64,000 bases of DNA from an uncultured Flavobacteriaceae bacterium (GTDB taxonomy: Bacteria > Bacteroidota > Bacteroidia > Flavobacteriales > Flavobacteriaceae): the NCBI GenBank assembly GCA_947493175.1, contig CANLQD010000002.1, positions 124,001-188,000 on the forward strand, given 5' to 3'. The notes beneath the pieces were generated by a model that saw only the letters and a program-made list of their open reading frames with translations, was not told the origin of the DNA and did no database searches. Below, in pieces: positions 18,765 to 29,386 of the stretch. Position numbers and translations under genes: made by a program. Position 1 is the first letter of the stretch; each line of letters opens with the position of its first letter.

Positions 18765-21176
18765 CTATCGCAGTTTTGGATATTCCTCGGGGTCAGCTTC
18801 GTGCATGATATTATATACTTTTTCAAAAATATCCTCAGCATTGGGCTTTGAGAAGTAATCACCATCGGTCCCGTACGCGGGTCGATGGGGTTTCGCGGTT
18901 AACGTTTGCGGTGCACTATCCAAGTAGGTATAGGCACCTTGTTTTTCGATTATTTCGTTTAATAGATAGGCTGCGCACCCACCAGGAACATCCTCGTCGA
19001 TTACTAGTAAACGATTGGTTTTTTGCACGCTTTTTACGGTATCGTGTTGTATGTCGAAAGGGAGAAGGGTTTGGGCATCTATAACTTCGGCATCAATGCC
19101 TACTTCCTTCAATTCTTCAGCTACTTGTGAAACAATACGTAGGGTAGAACCATAGGATACCAAGGTAATATCATTTCCTTCCTTTATCTTCTCTACAACA
19201 CCTATTGGTGTGCATAGTTCACCAAGGTTGTTAGGTAAAGGTTCCTTAAGACGATATCCGTTAAGGCTTTCAATAACCAAGGCCGGTTCATCACTTTTTA
19301 ATAAGGTATTGTAAAATCCTGCGGCTTGCGTCATATTTCTTGGCGACAGTATATACATTCCCCGAAGTACATGTATCAATCCTCCCATATGTGAACCGGA
19401 ATGCCAGATACCTTCTAAACGGTGCCCACGGGTACGTACGATGAGTGGAGCCTTTTGTTTACCGGAGGTGCGATACCGAAGACAGGCAAGGTCATCTGTC
19501 AAAGTCGGTATGGCGTAGAAGATATAATCGAGATATTGTATTTCTGCAATCGGTCTTAGCCCCCGAAGCGCCATTCCGATGCCTTGGCCTATGATTGTTG
19601 TTTCCCGTATTCCCGTATCGGCTACGCGCGATTCCCCATATTTTAATTGAAGCCCTTCAAGTCCTTGGTTTACATCGCCAATAGTGCCGCTATCCTCTCC
19701 AAAAACCAAGGATTCCGGATATTTTTCAAATATTTTGTCAAAATTATTCCTAAGAATGATCCGCCCATCCACTTCCTCGGCCTTTGGGTCATAAGTGGGC
19801 TTCACCGGTTCAATGTTAGTTGCCCTATTAGGCAGTTCACTGTACAGGTTATTGCTGTATTTAGGTTGGGTTTCTGTTAAAAAACCATCGATCCAATGCT
19901 GCAGCTTTCTTTTTTCAGGGGTTTCATCGCCCAATAGGTACCGCAACGCCTTTCGCCCAGCGACCGCTAAATCCTTTTTCACGGGTTCCTCTACGGCTAT
20001 CAAGTCATTTTTTACTTTTGTTAAAAAGCTCTTATTGGGACTATTCTGGGCAGTTTGGTCTAGCAAACCGACCAAGGTACGTTTTAGCTGTATGTGTTCG
20101 GAGAGGTATTCGGACCATGCTTCTTTCTTGGCAAGACGCACTTCTTTCTTGATTCTCTTCTCTATCGCCAGTAGGTCTTCTTCCGTAGCGATGCCCGATT
20201 CTAAGATCCACTCCCTAAATATCTTATTGCAATCGTTTTCCGCTTCCCATTCCAAACGCTCAGCATTTTTATATCGTTCATGGGACCCGGAGGAGGAGTG
20301 GCCCTGCGGTTGGGTGAGTTCGGTGACGTGAATAACGACAGGCACATGTTCTTCCCGTGCAATGTCGGCAGCATTTTCGTAGGCATGCATTAGAGCGGTA
20401 TAGTCCCACCCTTTTACCTGTAGCAATTCAAAACCTTTGTGAAGCTCGTCGCGCTGGAAACCTGAAAGCATTTTGGAAATATCTTCCTTGGTCGTATGAT
20501 ATTTATTGGGTACCGAGATACCGTATTCATCGTCCCAGATACTGATGACCATGGGTACCTGGAGTACGCCGGCCGCATTGATGGTCTCCAGGAACATACC
20601 CTCACTCGTGCTGGCATTTCCGATGGTGCCCCAGGCAACCTCGTTTCCATTGTTCGAAAACTTGGAAGCATCGACATCCTTGAGTTCTCTATACATTTTA
20701 GAAGCCTGTGCCAATCCTAATAGACGTGGCATTTGGCCTGCTGTGCAGGAAATATCGGCACTGCTGTTTTTTTGTTTGGTCAAATCTCGCCAACTACCAT
20801 CTTCATTTAAGCTATAGGTCAAGAAGTGTCCGCCCATTTGCTTTCCAGCGCTCATGGGTTCTTTTTCAATATCGGTAGTAGCGTACAGTGCGTGGAAAAA
20901 GTCCTTTGGTCTCAAAAGACCTAAAGCCATCATAAAGGTTTGGTCTCGATAATAGCCACTTCTAAAATCCCCATCCCGAAAAGAACGGGCCATGGCTAGC
21001 TGGGGAAGCTCTTTTCCATCTCCAAAAATACCAAACTTCGCTTTTCCGGTCAGCACTTCCTTTCTTCCTATTAAGCTACAGGTTCTGCTTAATACCGCAA
21101 TTTCATAATCAAAGAAAATTTGTTTTTTGAAATCTTCGAAAGAAATGTCGTTGCTAGTCTTGGAAGAGAGTTTCAT
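18765..21176 (-). CDS. Fused 2-oxoacid dehydrogenase E1 (alpha+beta), branched-chain type
   Basis: 803 residues joining both thiamine-diphosphate E1 chains. The alpha half (about 1-400) has MGGHFLTYSLNEDGSW, SCTAGQMPRLLGLAQASKMYRE and the cofactor region WGTIGNASTSEGMFLETINAAGVLQVPMVISIWDDEYGISVP. The beta half (from about 470) has VDGRIILRNNFDKIFEKYPESLVFGEDSGTIGDVNQG, DTGIRETTIIGQGIGMALRGLRPIAEIQYLDY and VIDEDVPGGCAAYLLNEI. It decarboxylates branched-chain 2-oxoacids (or a related substrate) and passes the acyl group to E2 lipoate, feeding branched fatty-acid primers. E2 and E3 are not in this window. The promoter at 21196-21226 fits monocistronic expression. Confidence 0.9.
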   Translation of the reverse strand: MKLSSKTSNDISFEDFKKQIFFDYEIAVLSRTCSLIGRKEVLTGKAKFGIFGDGKELPQLAMARSFRDGDFRSGYYRDQTFMMALGLLRPKDFFHALYATTDIEKEPMSAGKQMGGHFLTYSLNEDGSWRDLTKQKNSSADISCTAGQMPRLLGLAQASKMYRELKDVDASKFSNNGNEVAWGTIGNASTSEGMFLETINAAGVLQVPMVISIWDDEYGISVPNKYHTTKEDISKMLSGFQRDELHKGFELLQVKGWDYTALMHAYENAADIAREEHVPVVIHVTELTQPQGHSSSGSHERYKNAERLEWEAENDCNKIFREWILESGIATEEDLLAIEKRIKKEVRLAKKEAWSEYLSEHIQLKRTLVGLLDQTAQNSPNKSFLTKVKNDLIAVEEPVKKDLAVAGRKALRYLLGDETPEKRKLQHWIDGFLTETQPKYSNNLYSELPNRATNIEPVKPTYDPKAEEVDGRIILRNNFDKIFEKYPESLVFGEDSGTIGDVNQGLEGLQLKYGESRVADTGIRETTIIGQGIGMALRGLRPIAEIQYLDYIFYAIPTLTDDLACLRYRTSGKQKAPLIVRTRGHRLEGIWHSGSHMGGLIHVLRGMYILSPRNMTQAAGFYNTLLKSDEPALVIESLNGYRLKEPLPNNLGELCTPIGVVEKIKEGNDITLVSYGSTLRIVSQVAEELKEVGIDAEVIDAQTLLPFDIQHDTVKSVQKTNRLLVIDEDVPGGCAAYLLNEIIEKQGAYTYLDSAPQTLTAKPHRPAYGTDGDYFSKPNAEDIFEKVYNIMHEADPEEYPKLR

Positions 21177-21195
21177 TGAGCGTTTTCATTTAACG

Positions 21196-21226
21196 CAAAA
21201 GTACGACATCCTTGTATTTTTTGCAA
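21196..21226 (-). promoter_or_regulatory. Predicted Bacteroidota promoter for the E1 gene
   Basis: On the minus strand TTG (21226-21224), 20 bases, then TACTTTTG (21203-21196) matches TTG-N18-23-TAnnTTTG, about 20 bases before the E1 start codon. Confidence 0.7.
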
Positions 21227-21336
21227 TGGTGCATAATGGATAATTATTAAAATATACGTAAAAATATCAACAAATAATTATTGATTTGTTAAAATAAAGA
21301 GTTCTAGGAGTTTGTTTTTTGAGAATACTACAAGTG

Positions 21337-24192
21337 TCAGAACCACTTTCTTGTAAAAAGTCCGATCAGTGTGCGTGGACTTACCGTAACGATAAAACGT
21401 ATTCTTTCGCCATAATTGGGTTGCGCTATTTCCCAACCATTATTGGAATACAAGGGAAAATACAATTCGAAATAGTCGGTCACCAGATTGGCGCGAATTC
21501 CGGAATCATAGACAAACTTTCCATCGACCCCACGGTTTTTTACATATCCCAAATCCCCATAAAATTCAACCCACTTCCATAGGTTTACACTGGTGTTTAT
21601 AGTAGCGATCCAATCGTTGGAAAAGCGAAAACGCTCGTCTAAAATCGATTTAAAACCCCCTTCAGCAATAATAATCTGCTGGCTATAGATTCCTGTTTCT
21701 TCCGAACGTCCTAAATAATTGTAATCAAATAAATAGTCTTTGGGACGGTCTAGTGCAAAATCAAAAAAATCGATATCAGGGTCGATATTGTTCCAAAGAA
21801 ATTTTCCGGCATAAAATCGAATGTTGAACTGGGTGTTATTTTCGAATAGTTTCCGGTATTCGGCTTCTAGGGATAGTTTTGTGAATTTATCTGCCTGTTG
21901 AAAATCAAGAAGCCATGACTTGTAATCGATGATGTTGTTATCAATGTTAAGGTACCGGGCGTTGAAAACACTATAGTCTGGAGTGTCCGGAGCGTTACCC
22001 GCCGCAATAAGACCATCATCTAAATCCCTAAAAATATTGATGTATCGAAATGATAGAAATTGCCTTTTGTTGGATCGTAGGTCTTGCGGTCTCCAGCCAA
22101 GACTCATAGAGGGGGTGAAGGAGGAATATCTCGAATTGACGTCGAAATGGGAGGTAGAGCCCCTAATCCCATAGTTGGCCACATAAAGCCCACTTTTGTT
22201 TATAAATTGCCGATAGGTAAGCCTGCCATATCCCACAAAGGCGCGTTCCCTGAATGAATAGGAGGGAGCCACATCATAGACAAACGGTCTTTGCAAAAGT
22301 GTTTTGTTATAAAGCCGCAAGCCTGGAGTCCACCCATCGTAAATATTGAAATTTAGGACTGGAACGTAAAAAACTTGGTTGTAATACGGATTCTCCGAAT
22401 CCCTAAAAAAGGTGAATTTCAGTTTTTTATTACTCGAGAGAAAACCTTTTAGCGATTTCCAATTATCCCTTTGATTGAACTCCGGAATTTTTTGATCGTA
22501 GTTAAGCACCAATTTTTCTTCCCCGTTTCTGGGAATTGCAAAGGTTTTTTGCTCCTCGATATCCGAGAACCAGTATTTCGACACTACCGAATCGTTTCGC
22601 AGCCCAAAAAGGGAAATGGGAACATTGGTGCCTTTCTTATTTTTGAGGGTAACGTAAAGGGAATCTTCCGTTTTTTCTACCTCTTTGATTTTAAAATCGA
22701 TTCTTCTATCGGTCGATACATATGCTCTGAAAAACCAATCGATATCAATGTCCGTTGCCCTTTTTAAAATGGACTCGAAGTCCAACGTTTTTGTGCGATT
22801 CTGTTTATAAAACTTGTAGAACGTCTTAATACTGGTGTCTACCTGTTCCTTGCCAATATAGCTCGATAGATAGGCCAAACCCAATCCGGCTTTGTATTTA
22901 TTGGCAATTTGCTGGTTGAACCGAAGAAGTGAGTCTTGGGGCGTGGTCAAAGGCTGATCTTGGTTTCTGCGCGCCGTGAGCATGTAAAAGAATGGATACT
23001 GTTCATTAAAATCCATTTTTGCCAAGTTAAAACTTCGGATACCCCATATTTTTGAAAGTTTTCCGAGTAATTTTTGATTTGGATAATGCTCTTCCACATA
23101 GGCGATCATCAAGTAGTTGGCAATGGCATCGTTCAACCACTTTTCCTTTCTTGGATTGAGGTATAGCGATTCGTTCAGCATGACTCTCAAAGCCGTTTTC
23201 AGGAACTTCATTTCAAACTGAAATTGTTCCTGATACGGTCTTATGAACCGAGGTAACTGGTTAAGACCATATAGCGGATTCTTGTCATAATCAATCTCAC
23301 TGACCAAGAGTTGCTTATGTGGATAATACCCTAGATGGTCATTGATGAACTCCGAAACCTTTAGGATTGAAACGCTTTGTGAAATCTCGTCATACCTAGT
23401 AGCTTCGATATCAGTGACTACCGTCATCCGTTGGGTAATATGGGTTACGAAACGGTTCTCAGGTTCTAGGATAATTTCACAACTTTTTCTTTTATTTCCT
23501 ACCAATTGTGCACTCTGGGCACCGGGAAATGCCGAGTTTCCCAAAACACCATAATTAGAGGCCAGAAAGAGCTTACTGGGATACGTGAAATTGACAGTGG
23601 TATTGGTAATTCCGGTATAGAGATCTTCGAGCCCCTTATTGGAATACAGATACCAGGACCCATCGAAAACGGCCGGAGTCAGGTACCAATCCTTTAGGTA
23701 GTACGCATTTCTGTTGTCGAAACCATAGGGGGTGTATTTTTTAGGAGGCAGCTTAACCGTGTAGGTAAGAAACAGCTTTGCGGTCTCCCCGGGCTTTAGC
23801 GGTTCATTAAGTCGAATGCGAATAATGTCTTTTTCGGCCGTGCGATCGAACTGTAAACCGCGATAATCGTCATCGACTGCACTGAGAATAGTAGTTCGCC
23901 CTCGCTCACTATCCTTCGCCAAATGCAAACTTCTTTTAAACTCATCGGCAAAACGCTTGGCCAAACCCGTATTTTTTCCAGAGTACGAGTGTGCCCAATC
24001 ATTGAAGTACAAGGTCTCTAAGGTTACCTTGGAATCGTTTAAATAGGTGAATTCTTGATTGATCGCGATTTCCTTGGTTTCTTCATTCAGATTGGCATTG
24101 ACCTTATTTTCATGTTGTCCATGGCCTTGAACTGTTCGTAAAAAAACAGTCAAGATAAGGAGTCGGCCAACTATGGAAACCATTTTTCTCAA
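21337..24192 (-). CDS. Outer-membrane barrel protein with degenerate M1-peptidase domain
   Basis: 951 residues. After a signal peptide, the region at about 30-500 has M1-aminopeptidase-like order: an N-terminal beta domain (FTYLNDSKVTLETLYFNDWAHSY), then WLNDAIANYLMIAYVEEHYP at 352-371, which aligns with the WLNEGFA helix. The upstream zinc motif HExxH is missing (FLKTALRVMLNES at 330-342 occupies its place) and the third-ligand Glu is Asp. From about 600 to the end the sequence alternates strands and turns and finishes ...LIGLFTRKWF with a terminal Phe, as in outer-membrane barrels. It is probably a non-catalytic outer-membrane protein; the role is unknown. The LOG-family gene lies 19 bases upstream on the same strand, suggesting co-transcription. 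Confidence 0.75.
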   Translation of the reverse strand: MRKMVSIVGRLLILTVFLRTVQGHGQHENKVNANLNEETKEIAINQEFTYLNDSKVTLETLYFNDWAHSYSGKNTGLAKRFADEFKRSLHLAKDSERGRTTILSAVDDDYRGLQFDRTAEKDIIRIRLNEPLKPGETAKLFLTYTVKLPPKKYTPYGFDNRNAYYLKDWYLTPAVFDGSWYLYSNKGLEDLYTGITNTTVNFTYPSKLFLASNYGVLGNSAFPGAQSAQLVGNKRKSCEIILEPENRFVTHITQRMTVVTDIEATRYDEISQSVSILKVSEFINDHLGYYPHKQLLVSEIDYDKNPLYGLNQLPRFIRPYQEQFQFEMKFLKTALRVMLNESLYLNPRKEKWLNDAIANYLMIAYVEEHYPNQKLLGKLSKIWGIRSFNLAKMDFNEQYPFFYMLTARRNQDQPLTTPQDSLLRFNQQIANKYKAGLGLAYLSSYIGKEQVDTSIKTFYKFYKQNRTKTLDFESILKRATDIDIDWFFRAYVSTDRRIDFKIKEVEKTEDSLYVTLKNKKGTNVPISLFGLRNDSVVSKYWFSDIEEQKTFAIPRNGEEKLVLNYDQKIPEFNQRDNWKSLKGFLSSNKKLKFTFFRDSENPYYNQVFYVPVLNFNIYDGWTPGLRLYNKTLLQRPFVYDVAPSYSFRERAFVGYGRLTYRQFINKSGLYVANYGIRGSTSHFDVNSRYSSFTPSMSLGWRPQDLRSNKRQFLSFRYINIFRDLDDGLIAAGNAPDTPDYSVFNARYLNIDNNIIDYKSWLLDFQQADKFTKLSLEAEYRKLFENNTQFNIRFYAGKFLWNNIDPDIDFFDFALDRPKDYLFDYNYLGRSEETGIYSQQIIIAEGGFKSILDERFRFSNDWIATINTSVNLWKWVEFYGDLGYVKNRGVDGKFVYDSGIRANLVTDYFELYFPLYSNNGWEIAQPNYGERIRFIVTVSPRTLIGLFTRKWF

Positions 24193-24211
24193 AAGGGGGA
24201 GACTTTTTAAT

Positions 24212-24898
24212 TTAAAAATTAGGACTCAATAGATGCCCTTTGTAGAAAGAGTCTATAATTTCGACAACTTCCTCTTTCGTATCAACCAAGTGTATCAGGT
24301 CCAAATCTTTGGCACTAATGTTGCCGGCTTCTAACATGGTATTCTTAATCCAGTCCAAAAGGCCCGACCAAAAAGTTGTTCCAACCAGAATTATAGGAAA
24401 GGTTTCTATCTTATTCGTTTGTATAAGGGTAATCGCCTCAAAAAGTTCATCCAAGGTTCCAAATCCTCCCGGCATTACGACAAATCCTTGCGAATACTTT
24501 ACGAACATAACCTTTCTCACAAAGAAATAATCAAAATCGAGGCTTTTATCGTCATCGATGTAGGGGTTGTCGTGCTGTTCAAAAGGAAGGTCTATGTTTA
24601 AGCCTACCGAGGTTCCCCCGGCCAAATGGGCCCCGCGGTTACCAGCTTCCATAATACCAGGTCCACCTCCTGTGATAACACCGTAGCCAGCTTCTGAAAT
24701 ACCCTTGGCCATATCTACCGCCAACTGGTAGTATTCCCCATTTTCCTTGGTGCGTGCCGATCCAAAAATAGAAACGCATGGCCCAATGGTACTCATACGC
24801 TCAAAACCGTTTACGAACTCGCCCATAATTTTAAAGATGGCCCATGAATCGTTGGTTTTCATTTCATTCCATCCCTTATGGTGCTTTTCGTTTCTCAT
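24212..24898 (-). CDS. LOG-family Rossmann protein (TIGR00730)
   Basis: 228 residues. VSIFGSARTKENGEYYQLAVDMAKGISEAGYGVITGGGPGIMEAGNRGA and the signature VVMPGGFGTLDELFEAITLIQTNKIETFPIIL (PGGxGTxxE) define the LONELY GUY / 'lysine decarboxylase-like' family. Characterised members are phosphoribohydrolases that release the base from cytokinin or purine nucleoside monophosphates. In bacteria without cytokinins the true substrate may be AMP or another NMP. It lies between uvrA (35 bases upstream, same strand) and the barrel gene, probably transcribed with them. Confidence 0.9.
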   Translation of the reverse strand: MRNEKHHKGWNEMKTNDSWAIFKIMGEFVNGFERMSTIGPCVSIFGSARTKENGEYYQLAVDMAKGISEAGYGVITGGGPGIMEAGNRGAHLAGGTSVGLNIDLPFEQHDNPYIDDDKSLDFDYFFVRKVMFVKYSQGFVVMPGGFGTLDELFEAITLIQTNKIETFPIILVGTTFWSGLLDWIKNTMLEAGNISAKDLDLIHLVDTKEEVVEIIDSFYKGHLLSPNF

Positions 24899-24933
24899 TT
24901 TTTATGGTTTTAGTCGATTTTTTATTCGCAATT

Positions 24934-27792
24934 TTAGTGATTGGTCAATGCATTTTCCTGTAACTCACGTTTCAAGAACTTCGCTGTATAGCTTTTATTG
25001 TCTTGAGCTACTTGCTCAGGTGTACCTTTAGCAACAATCATGCCGCCACCGCGGCCACCTTCGTATCCTATATCAATGATGTAATCGGCCATTTTAATGA
25101 CGTCCATATTGTGTTCAATAACCAGAATGGTATTCCCTTTGTCTACCAAACGGTTCAAAACTTCCATCAAAACACGAATATCTTCAAAATGAAGTCCGGT
25201 TGTAGGTTCGTCGAGGATATAAAAAGTATTTCCCGTATCCCTCTTTGATAATTCCGTTGCCAATTTAATACGCTGTGCTTCACCTCCGGAGAGCGTGGTC
25301 GATTGTTGACCCAACGAAATATAACCAAGACCAACATCCTGAATCGTTTTGAGCTTGCGATATATTTTAGGAATGTTTTCAAAAAAATCGACCGCCTCAT
25401 TAATCGTCATTTCGAGCACATCGGCGATTGACTTTCCCTTGTAACGTATTTCGAGGGTTTCCCTATTAAAACGCTTGCCATAGCAGGTTTCGCAATCTAC
25501 ATAAACATCAGGCAGAAAATTCATTTCAATAACCCGTAGTCCCCCTCCTTGACAAGTTTCGCAACGACCGCCTTTTACATTAAAGCTAAAACGCCCTGGT
25601 TTGTATCCTCGTATGGCCGCCTCGGGCGTTTTTGTGAAAAGTGCCCTGATTTCGCTGAAAACACCGGTGTACGTTGCGGGGTTTGAACGTGGTGTTCGCC
25701 CAATGGGGGATTGGTTGATGTCGATTACCTTATCAATATGTTCTAGGCCCTTTATTTTCTTGTAGGGCATGGGTTTTTTTACGCCATTAAAATAATGGGC
25801 GTTCATAATAGGGTAGAGGGTCTCATTCACCAGGGTAGATTTGCCACTACCGGACACTCCGGTTACGCCGATCATTTGCCCTAAAGGAAAGTCGACAGTA
25901 ATATTCTTTAGATTATTTCCCGTGCATCCGGAAAGGGAGATCTTTTTACCATTTCCTTTTCTTCGTTTTGAAGGCACTTCAATCTGTTTGGCCCCGGTAA
26001 TATAGTCCGCGGTAAGGGTTTTGTGGAATTTGAGCTCGGCCGGACTGCCTTCTGAAATGATTTCGCCGCCATGGCGCCCGGCTTTTGGGCCTATATCGAT
26101 TACATGATCGGCCCGTTCGATCATATCGCGATCGTGTTCCACCACAATTACCGAATTACCGATATCCCGAAGCGATTCCAACGACTTGATCAATCGTTCG
26201 TTATCACGCTGATGTAGGCCTATACTGGGTTCGTCTAAAATATAGAGTACTCCCACCAATTGCGAACCGATTTGTGTAGCCAATCGAATTCGTTGTGCCT
26301 CTCCGCCCGAAAGCGATTTGGAGCTTCGGTTCAGTGAAAGGTAATCGAGCCCAACATCTAACAAGAAATCGATTCGGGCCCGAATCTCTTTGATGATCTC
26401 TTCTGCAATCTTTCGCTGATTACCGCTAAGGTGTTTTTCAAGTTCTTTAAAGAAATCGGCCAACTCGGCAATGTCCATATGGGCAAGTTCGGCGATGTTC
26501 TTTTCGTCGATTTTAAAATTGAGCGACTCCTTTTTTAGCCTAGATCCCTCACAGGTTGGGCACACGACTTTGTCCATATACTCTTTCGCCCAACGTTTGA
26601 TAGAAGTGGAATCTGCTTGTTCAAATTGATTTTTTATAAAGTTGGATATGCCTTCATAATCAATCTTATAATTTCGTTTTACGCCTAGGGTCTTTGAGTC
26701 TACTTCGAAAACCTCGTGACCACCATTTAACAGTACGTCGAGGCCTTTGTCCGATATTTTGTTGATGGGGTCGGTTAAGGAAAAGCCATACCGTTGCCCA
26801 ATGGTTTCGATTTGTTTGAAGGCCCATGACTTTTTGTATTCGCCCAGTGGAGCGATACCTCCTGATTGTATGGATATTTTTTTATTGGGAAATATTTTAT
26901 CCTCGTTTACTTCATAAACATGTCCAAGACCATTGCAATTAGGACACATGCCTTTAGGCGAATTAAAGGAAAAGGTGTTGGGTTCAGGAGTTGGGTAAGA
27001 GATTCCGGTGGTAGGGCACATGAGATCACGACTAAAGTAGCGAGGCTCGGAGGTGCCTTCTTCTAGTACCATAAGCACATTGTTACCGCTGTACATGGCG
27101 GTATTAATGGTCTCTCCCAAGCGTTTGTCCAACTCCACTGAATCAGATACTTTTAGGCGGTCAATGACAATCTCAATATCGTGGGTTTTGTACCGGTCGA
27201 CCTTCATTCCTTTAACGATATCGAGTACGTCACCGTCGACTCGAACTTTTACGAACCCTTGTTTGGCTATTTGCTCAAAAAGTTCCCGATAGTGCCCTTT
27301 TCTTGATTTTATAATGGGTGCCAAGATGTTAATTTTCTTATCCCGATACGATTCAACGATCAAATGCTTGATCTGTTCATCGCTATAGCTCACCATTTTC
27401 TCGCCAGTATTATAGCTATAGGCATCACCTGCACGGGCGTAGAGAAGACGTAAGAAATCATAGATTTCGGTAATGGTTCCCACGGTTGAACGTGGTGATT
27501 TTGAAGTCGTTTTTTGTTCGATCGCGATTACGGGGGAAAGTCCGTCTATTTTGTCTACATCGGGGCGTTCAAGGCCTCCTAGAAATTGTCTGGCGTAGGC
27601 AGAGAAAGTTTCGATATACCTGCGTTGGCCTTCCGCATATATAGTATCAAAAGCAAGCGATGATTTTCCACTTCCCGAAAGACCGGTAACTACCACAAGT
27701 TTTTCCCTGGGAATTGTAACATCTATATCCTTAAGGTTATGAACGCGAGCGCCCCTAACCTCAATGTTTTCCTCGTAATCTATCATTTTCAT
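24934..27792 (-). CDS. uvrA: Excinuclease ABC subunit A
   Basis: 952 residues, standard length. Both ABC modules are present: Walker [27 protein letters not shown] near the N-terminus and [21 protein letters not shown] in the second half; signatures [20 protein letters not shown] and [16 protein letters not shown]; Walker [15 protein letters not shown] and [14 protein letters not shown]. Zinc-finger Cys pairs appear at [14 protein letters not shown] and [35 protein letters not shown]. UvrA dimerises, finds bulky DNA lesions and loads UvrB in nucleotide excision repair. It heads a likely operon with the LOG-family gene and the barrel protein. No LexA-type box was identified upstream. Confidence 0.97.
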   Translation of the reverse strand: MKMIDYEENIEVRGARVHNLKDIDVTIPREKLVVVTGLSGSGKSSLAFDTIYAEGQRRYIETFSAYARQFLGGLERPDVDKIDGLSPVIAIEQKTTSKSPRSTVGTITEIYDFLRLLYARAGDAYSYNTGEKMVSYSDEQIKHLIVESYRDKKINILAPIIKSRKGHYRELFEQIAKQGFVKVRVDGDVLDIVKGMKVDRYKTHDIEIVIDRLKVSDSVELDKRLGETINTAMYSGNNVLMVLEEGTSEPRYFSRDLMCPTTGISYPTPEPNTFSFNSPKGMCPNCNGLGHVYEVNEDKIFPNKKISIQSGGIAPLGEYKKSWAFKQIETIGQRYGFSLTDPINKISDKGLDVLLNGGHEVFEVDSKTLGVKRNYKIDYEGISNFIKNQFEQADSTSIKRWAKEYMDKVVCPTCEGSRLKKESLNFKIDEKNIAELAHMDIAELADFFKELEKHLSGNQRKIAEEIIKEIRARIDFLLDVGLDYLSLNRSSKSLSGGEAQRIRLATQIGSQLVGVLYILDEPSIGLHQRDNERLIKSLESLRDIGNSVIVVEHDRDMIERADHVIDIGPKAGRHGGEIISEGSPAELKFHKTLTADYITGAKQIEVPSKRRKGNGKKISLSGCTGNNLKNITVDFPLGQMIGVTGVSGSGKSTLVNETLYPIMNAHYFNGVKKPMPYKKIKGLEHIDKVIDINQSPIGRTPRSNPATYTGVFSEIRALFTKTPEAAIRGYKPGRFSFNVKGGRCETCQGGGLRVIEMNFLPDVYVDCETCYGKRFNRETLEIRYKGKSIADVLEMTINEAVDFFENIPKIYRKLKTIQDVGLGYISLGQQSTTLSGGEAQRIKLATELSKRDTGNTFYILDEPTTGLHFEDIRVLMEVLNRLVDKGNTILVIEHNMDVIKMADYIIDIGYEGGRGGGMIVAKGTPEQVAQDNKSYTAKFLKRELQENALTNH

Positions 27793-27939
27793 CTGTTGGT
27801 GTTTCCTTGCTTTTTACGGACAGATGTAATTCGTTTTAAAAATGTTCAAAAAAGATGTTCGACCATTTTTTATTTTCCTTTCAAAGCAAAGTTGCGAAGG
27901 TACGATTTTGAAGGGTAAAAATTAAATCGGTACAACTTA

Positions 27940-27947
27940 TATCTTTG
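27940..27947 (+). promoter_or_regulatory. Candidate -7 promoter box (TATCTTTG)
   Basis: TATCTTTG matches TAnnTTTG about 50 bases before the ATG at 27999. A TTG box at the ideal distance is not evident. Confidence 0.4.
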
Positions 27948-27998
27948 TTAATTGAGGCCTTCCTCATAAATTAGCAGCTTTAATATAAAAATTGATAT

Positions 27999-28529
27999 AT
28001 GCAGCTTTTAGGAATTGGTTCCAGAATAACACATAGCGAATTTGGAAAAGGCGTTGTTACCAATGTGACCTCTAAACATTATTGGGTTACTTTTATGGAA
28101 AACGGGTTAGAGACCATCACGCTAGACAGTGATTTTGAGGTAATTGAAGCGGTAGAAGACGAGGTAGATACCATTAGTTTTTCGGAAGTGGAACAATCGT
28201 TGATTTCGATTTTAAGAAGATGGAGCGATGCCACCTCGCTTACACCTATTGCAGATAAATGGAAAGGCGGAAGCCTTTTATTGCAGCCAGGGGATGCCAG
28301 CTTATCGAACAAAGAAATTCCCATGGACACTTTTTTCCACAAAATCGTGATGGTGAGGGATCGTATCCGGGTGATGGAACAGAAAATCAATTCAAGCAAA
28401 AACTTGGATGACCAGGAAAAAGTAGACCTACAGCAATATATTACCCGTATTTATGGAAGCCTAACAACTTTTAATGTGCTTTTTAAGAGTCAGGGAGACC
28501 ATTTTGTTGGGGAGCGAAGTGCTAAGTAA
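27999..28529 (+). CDS. Conserved protein with N-terminal Tudor/KOW-like domain
   Basis: 176 residues with no signal or membrane segment, so cytoplasmic. The first ~45 residues (LGIGSRITHSEFGKGVVTNVTSKHYWVTFMENGLETITLD) resemble the small barrel at the C-terminus of PcrA/UvrD, including the H-x-x-FGxG pattern seen at the left edge of this window (NHTRFGRG). The rest is helical (VEQSLISILRRWSDATSLTPIADKWKGGSLLLQPGDASLSNKEIPMDTFFHKIVMVRDRIRVMEQKINSS). It may bind nucleic acid or RNA polymerase. The family seems common in Flavobacteriia but I know no function. Confidence 0.75.
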   Translation: MQLLGIGSRITHSEFGKGVVTNVTSKHYWVTFMENGLETITLDSDFEVIEAVEDEVDTISFSEVEQSLISILRRWSDATSLTPIADKWKGGSLLLQPGDASLSNKEIPMDTFFHKIVMVRDRIRVMEQKINSSKNLDDQEKVDLQQYITRIYGSLTTFNVLFKSQGDHFVGERSAK

Positions 28530-28537
28530 GAAATATT

Positions 28538-29167
28538 TCAGGGTGTAATTTCAATCGGCATACCTTCGTATACGACTAGAAAGAGGTCGTTTACATCTTC
28601 ATTTGTCAATGAAACACATCCCCAAGTCCAATTTGTTTTGGAAGTAATCAGTGCCGTATTGTTATTGGGGACACCATGGATCCCTATTTCGCCTCCAATT
28701 TTTGCAGTTTGGGGTATTTTGTTGTCGGCTTTGGCCGTATGATGTTTTTTCCAGGAATCTTCGGTCGGATAGTCGATCCATATAAATTTTGACCATGATT
28801 GATGAGGATAGAACGCTCGAACCTTAAAATGGCCTTCCGGGGTGGCGCGATCTCCTTGCATTAATTTATCGCTGACCGGGTCGGTGCCAAATACGGTCGG
28901 GTATGTGCGCAGTACCAACGTGTCGTAGATTACGAACAGGAGGTACTCACTTTTATCGATTCTTATTTGTAAATCTTCTTTTATCAGCTGCATGGAATCC
29001 AAAAGAACCGGAAGTGGAAGACGTTGTTGGTGGGTCGGTTCTACGGTATCTATTTGGCATGTATTTTCGGTTTTTATAGTGTTCCATGCTTTATGGTAAT
29101 AAAACAAGACAATCATCAGACCTAAAAGGCAAAATCCGATCAATATATAGGCACCATTGTTTTTCAT
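28538..29167 (-). CDS. L,D-transpeptidase (YkuD family), membrane anchored
   Basis: 209 residues. One N-terminal membrane helix (AYILIGFCLLGLMIVLFYY) anchors it in the inner membrane with the catalytic domain in the periplasm. The YkuD domain ends with IGIHGVPNNNTALITSKTNWTWGCVSLTNEDVNDLF: catalytic H164 and nucleophile C184 in the HG...GC[VI]S signature. Such enzymes form 3-3 peptidoglycan crosslinks or attach proteins to the wall using the tetrapeptide diaminopimelate; some only trim. It is a single gene, convergent with the Tudor-like protein gene 9 bases away. A possible -7 box (TAATTTTG, minus strand) lies at 29190-29197. Confidence 0.9.
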   Translation of the reverse strand: MKNNGAYILIGFCLLGLMIVLFYYHKAWNTIKTENTCQIDTVEPTHQQRLPLPVLLDSMQLIKEDLQIRIDKSEYLLFVIYDTLVLRTYPTVFGTDPVSDKLMQGDRATPEGHFKVRAFYPHQSWSKFIWIDYPTEDSWKKHHTAKADNKIPQTAKIGGEIGIHGVPNNNTALITSKTNWTWGCVSLTNEDVNDLFLVVYEGMPIEITP

Positions 29168-29386
29168 GAGACGCTTTGTGGTTCACGGGCAAAATTAGAA
29201 CCGAACTCCCAGCGAAATAGGACTGTTTGATGGGAAAAAGAATACCCTGAAAACAGGTATTGACCAAGATAAAGGATGATAGTTTATTGATGTCGATATG
29301 TTTTGATGTCATAAAATATCTTCCCTAAATACAATAAGATTCTTTATTTTAGGTGCTTTGTTACAACCTTATAACCAACAGTTGAT

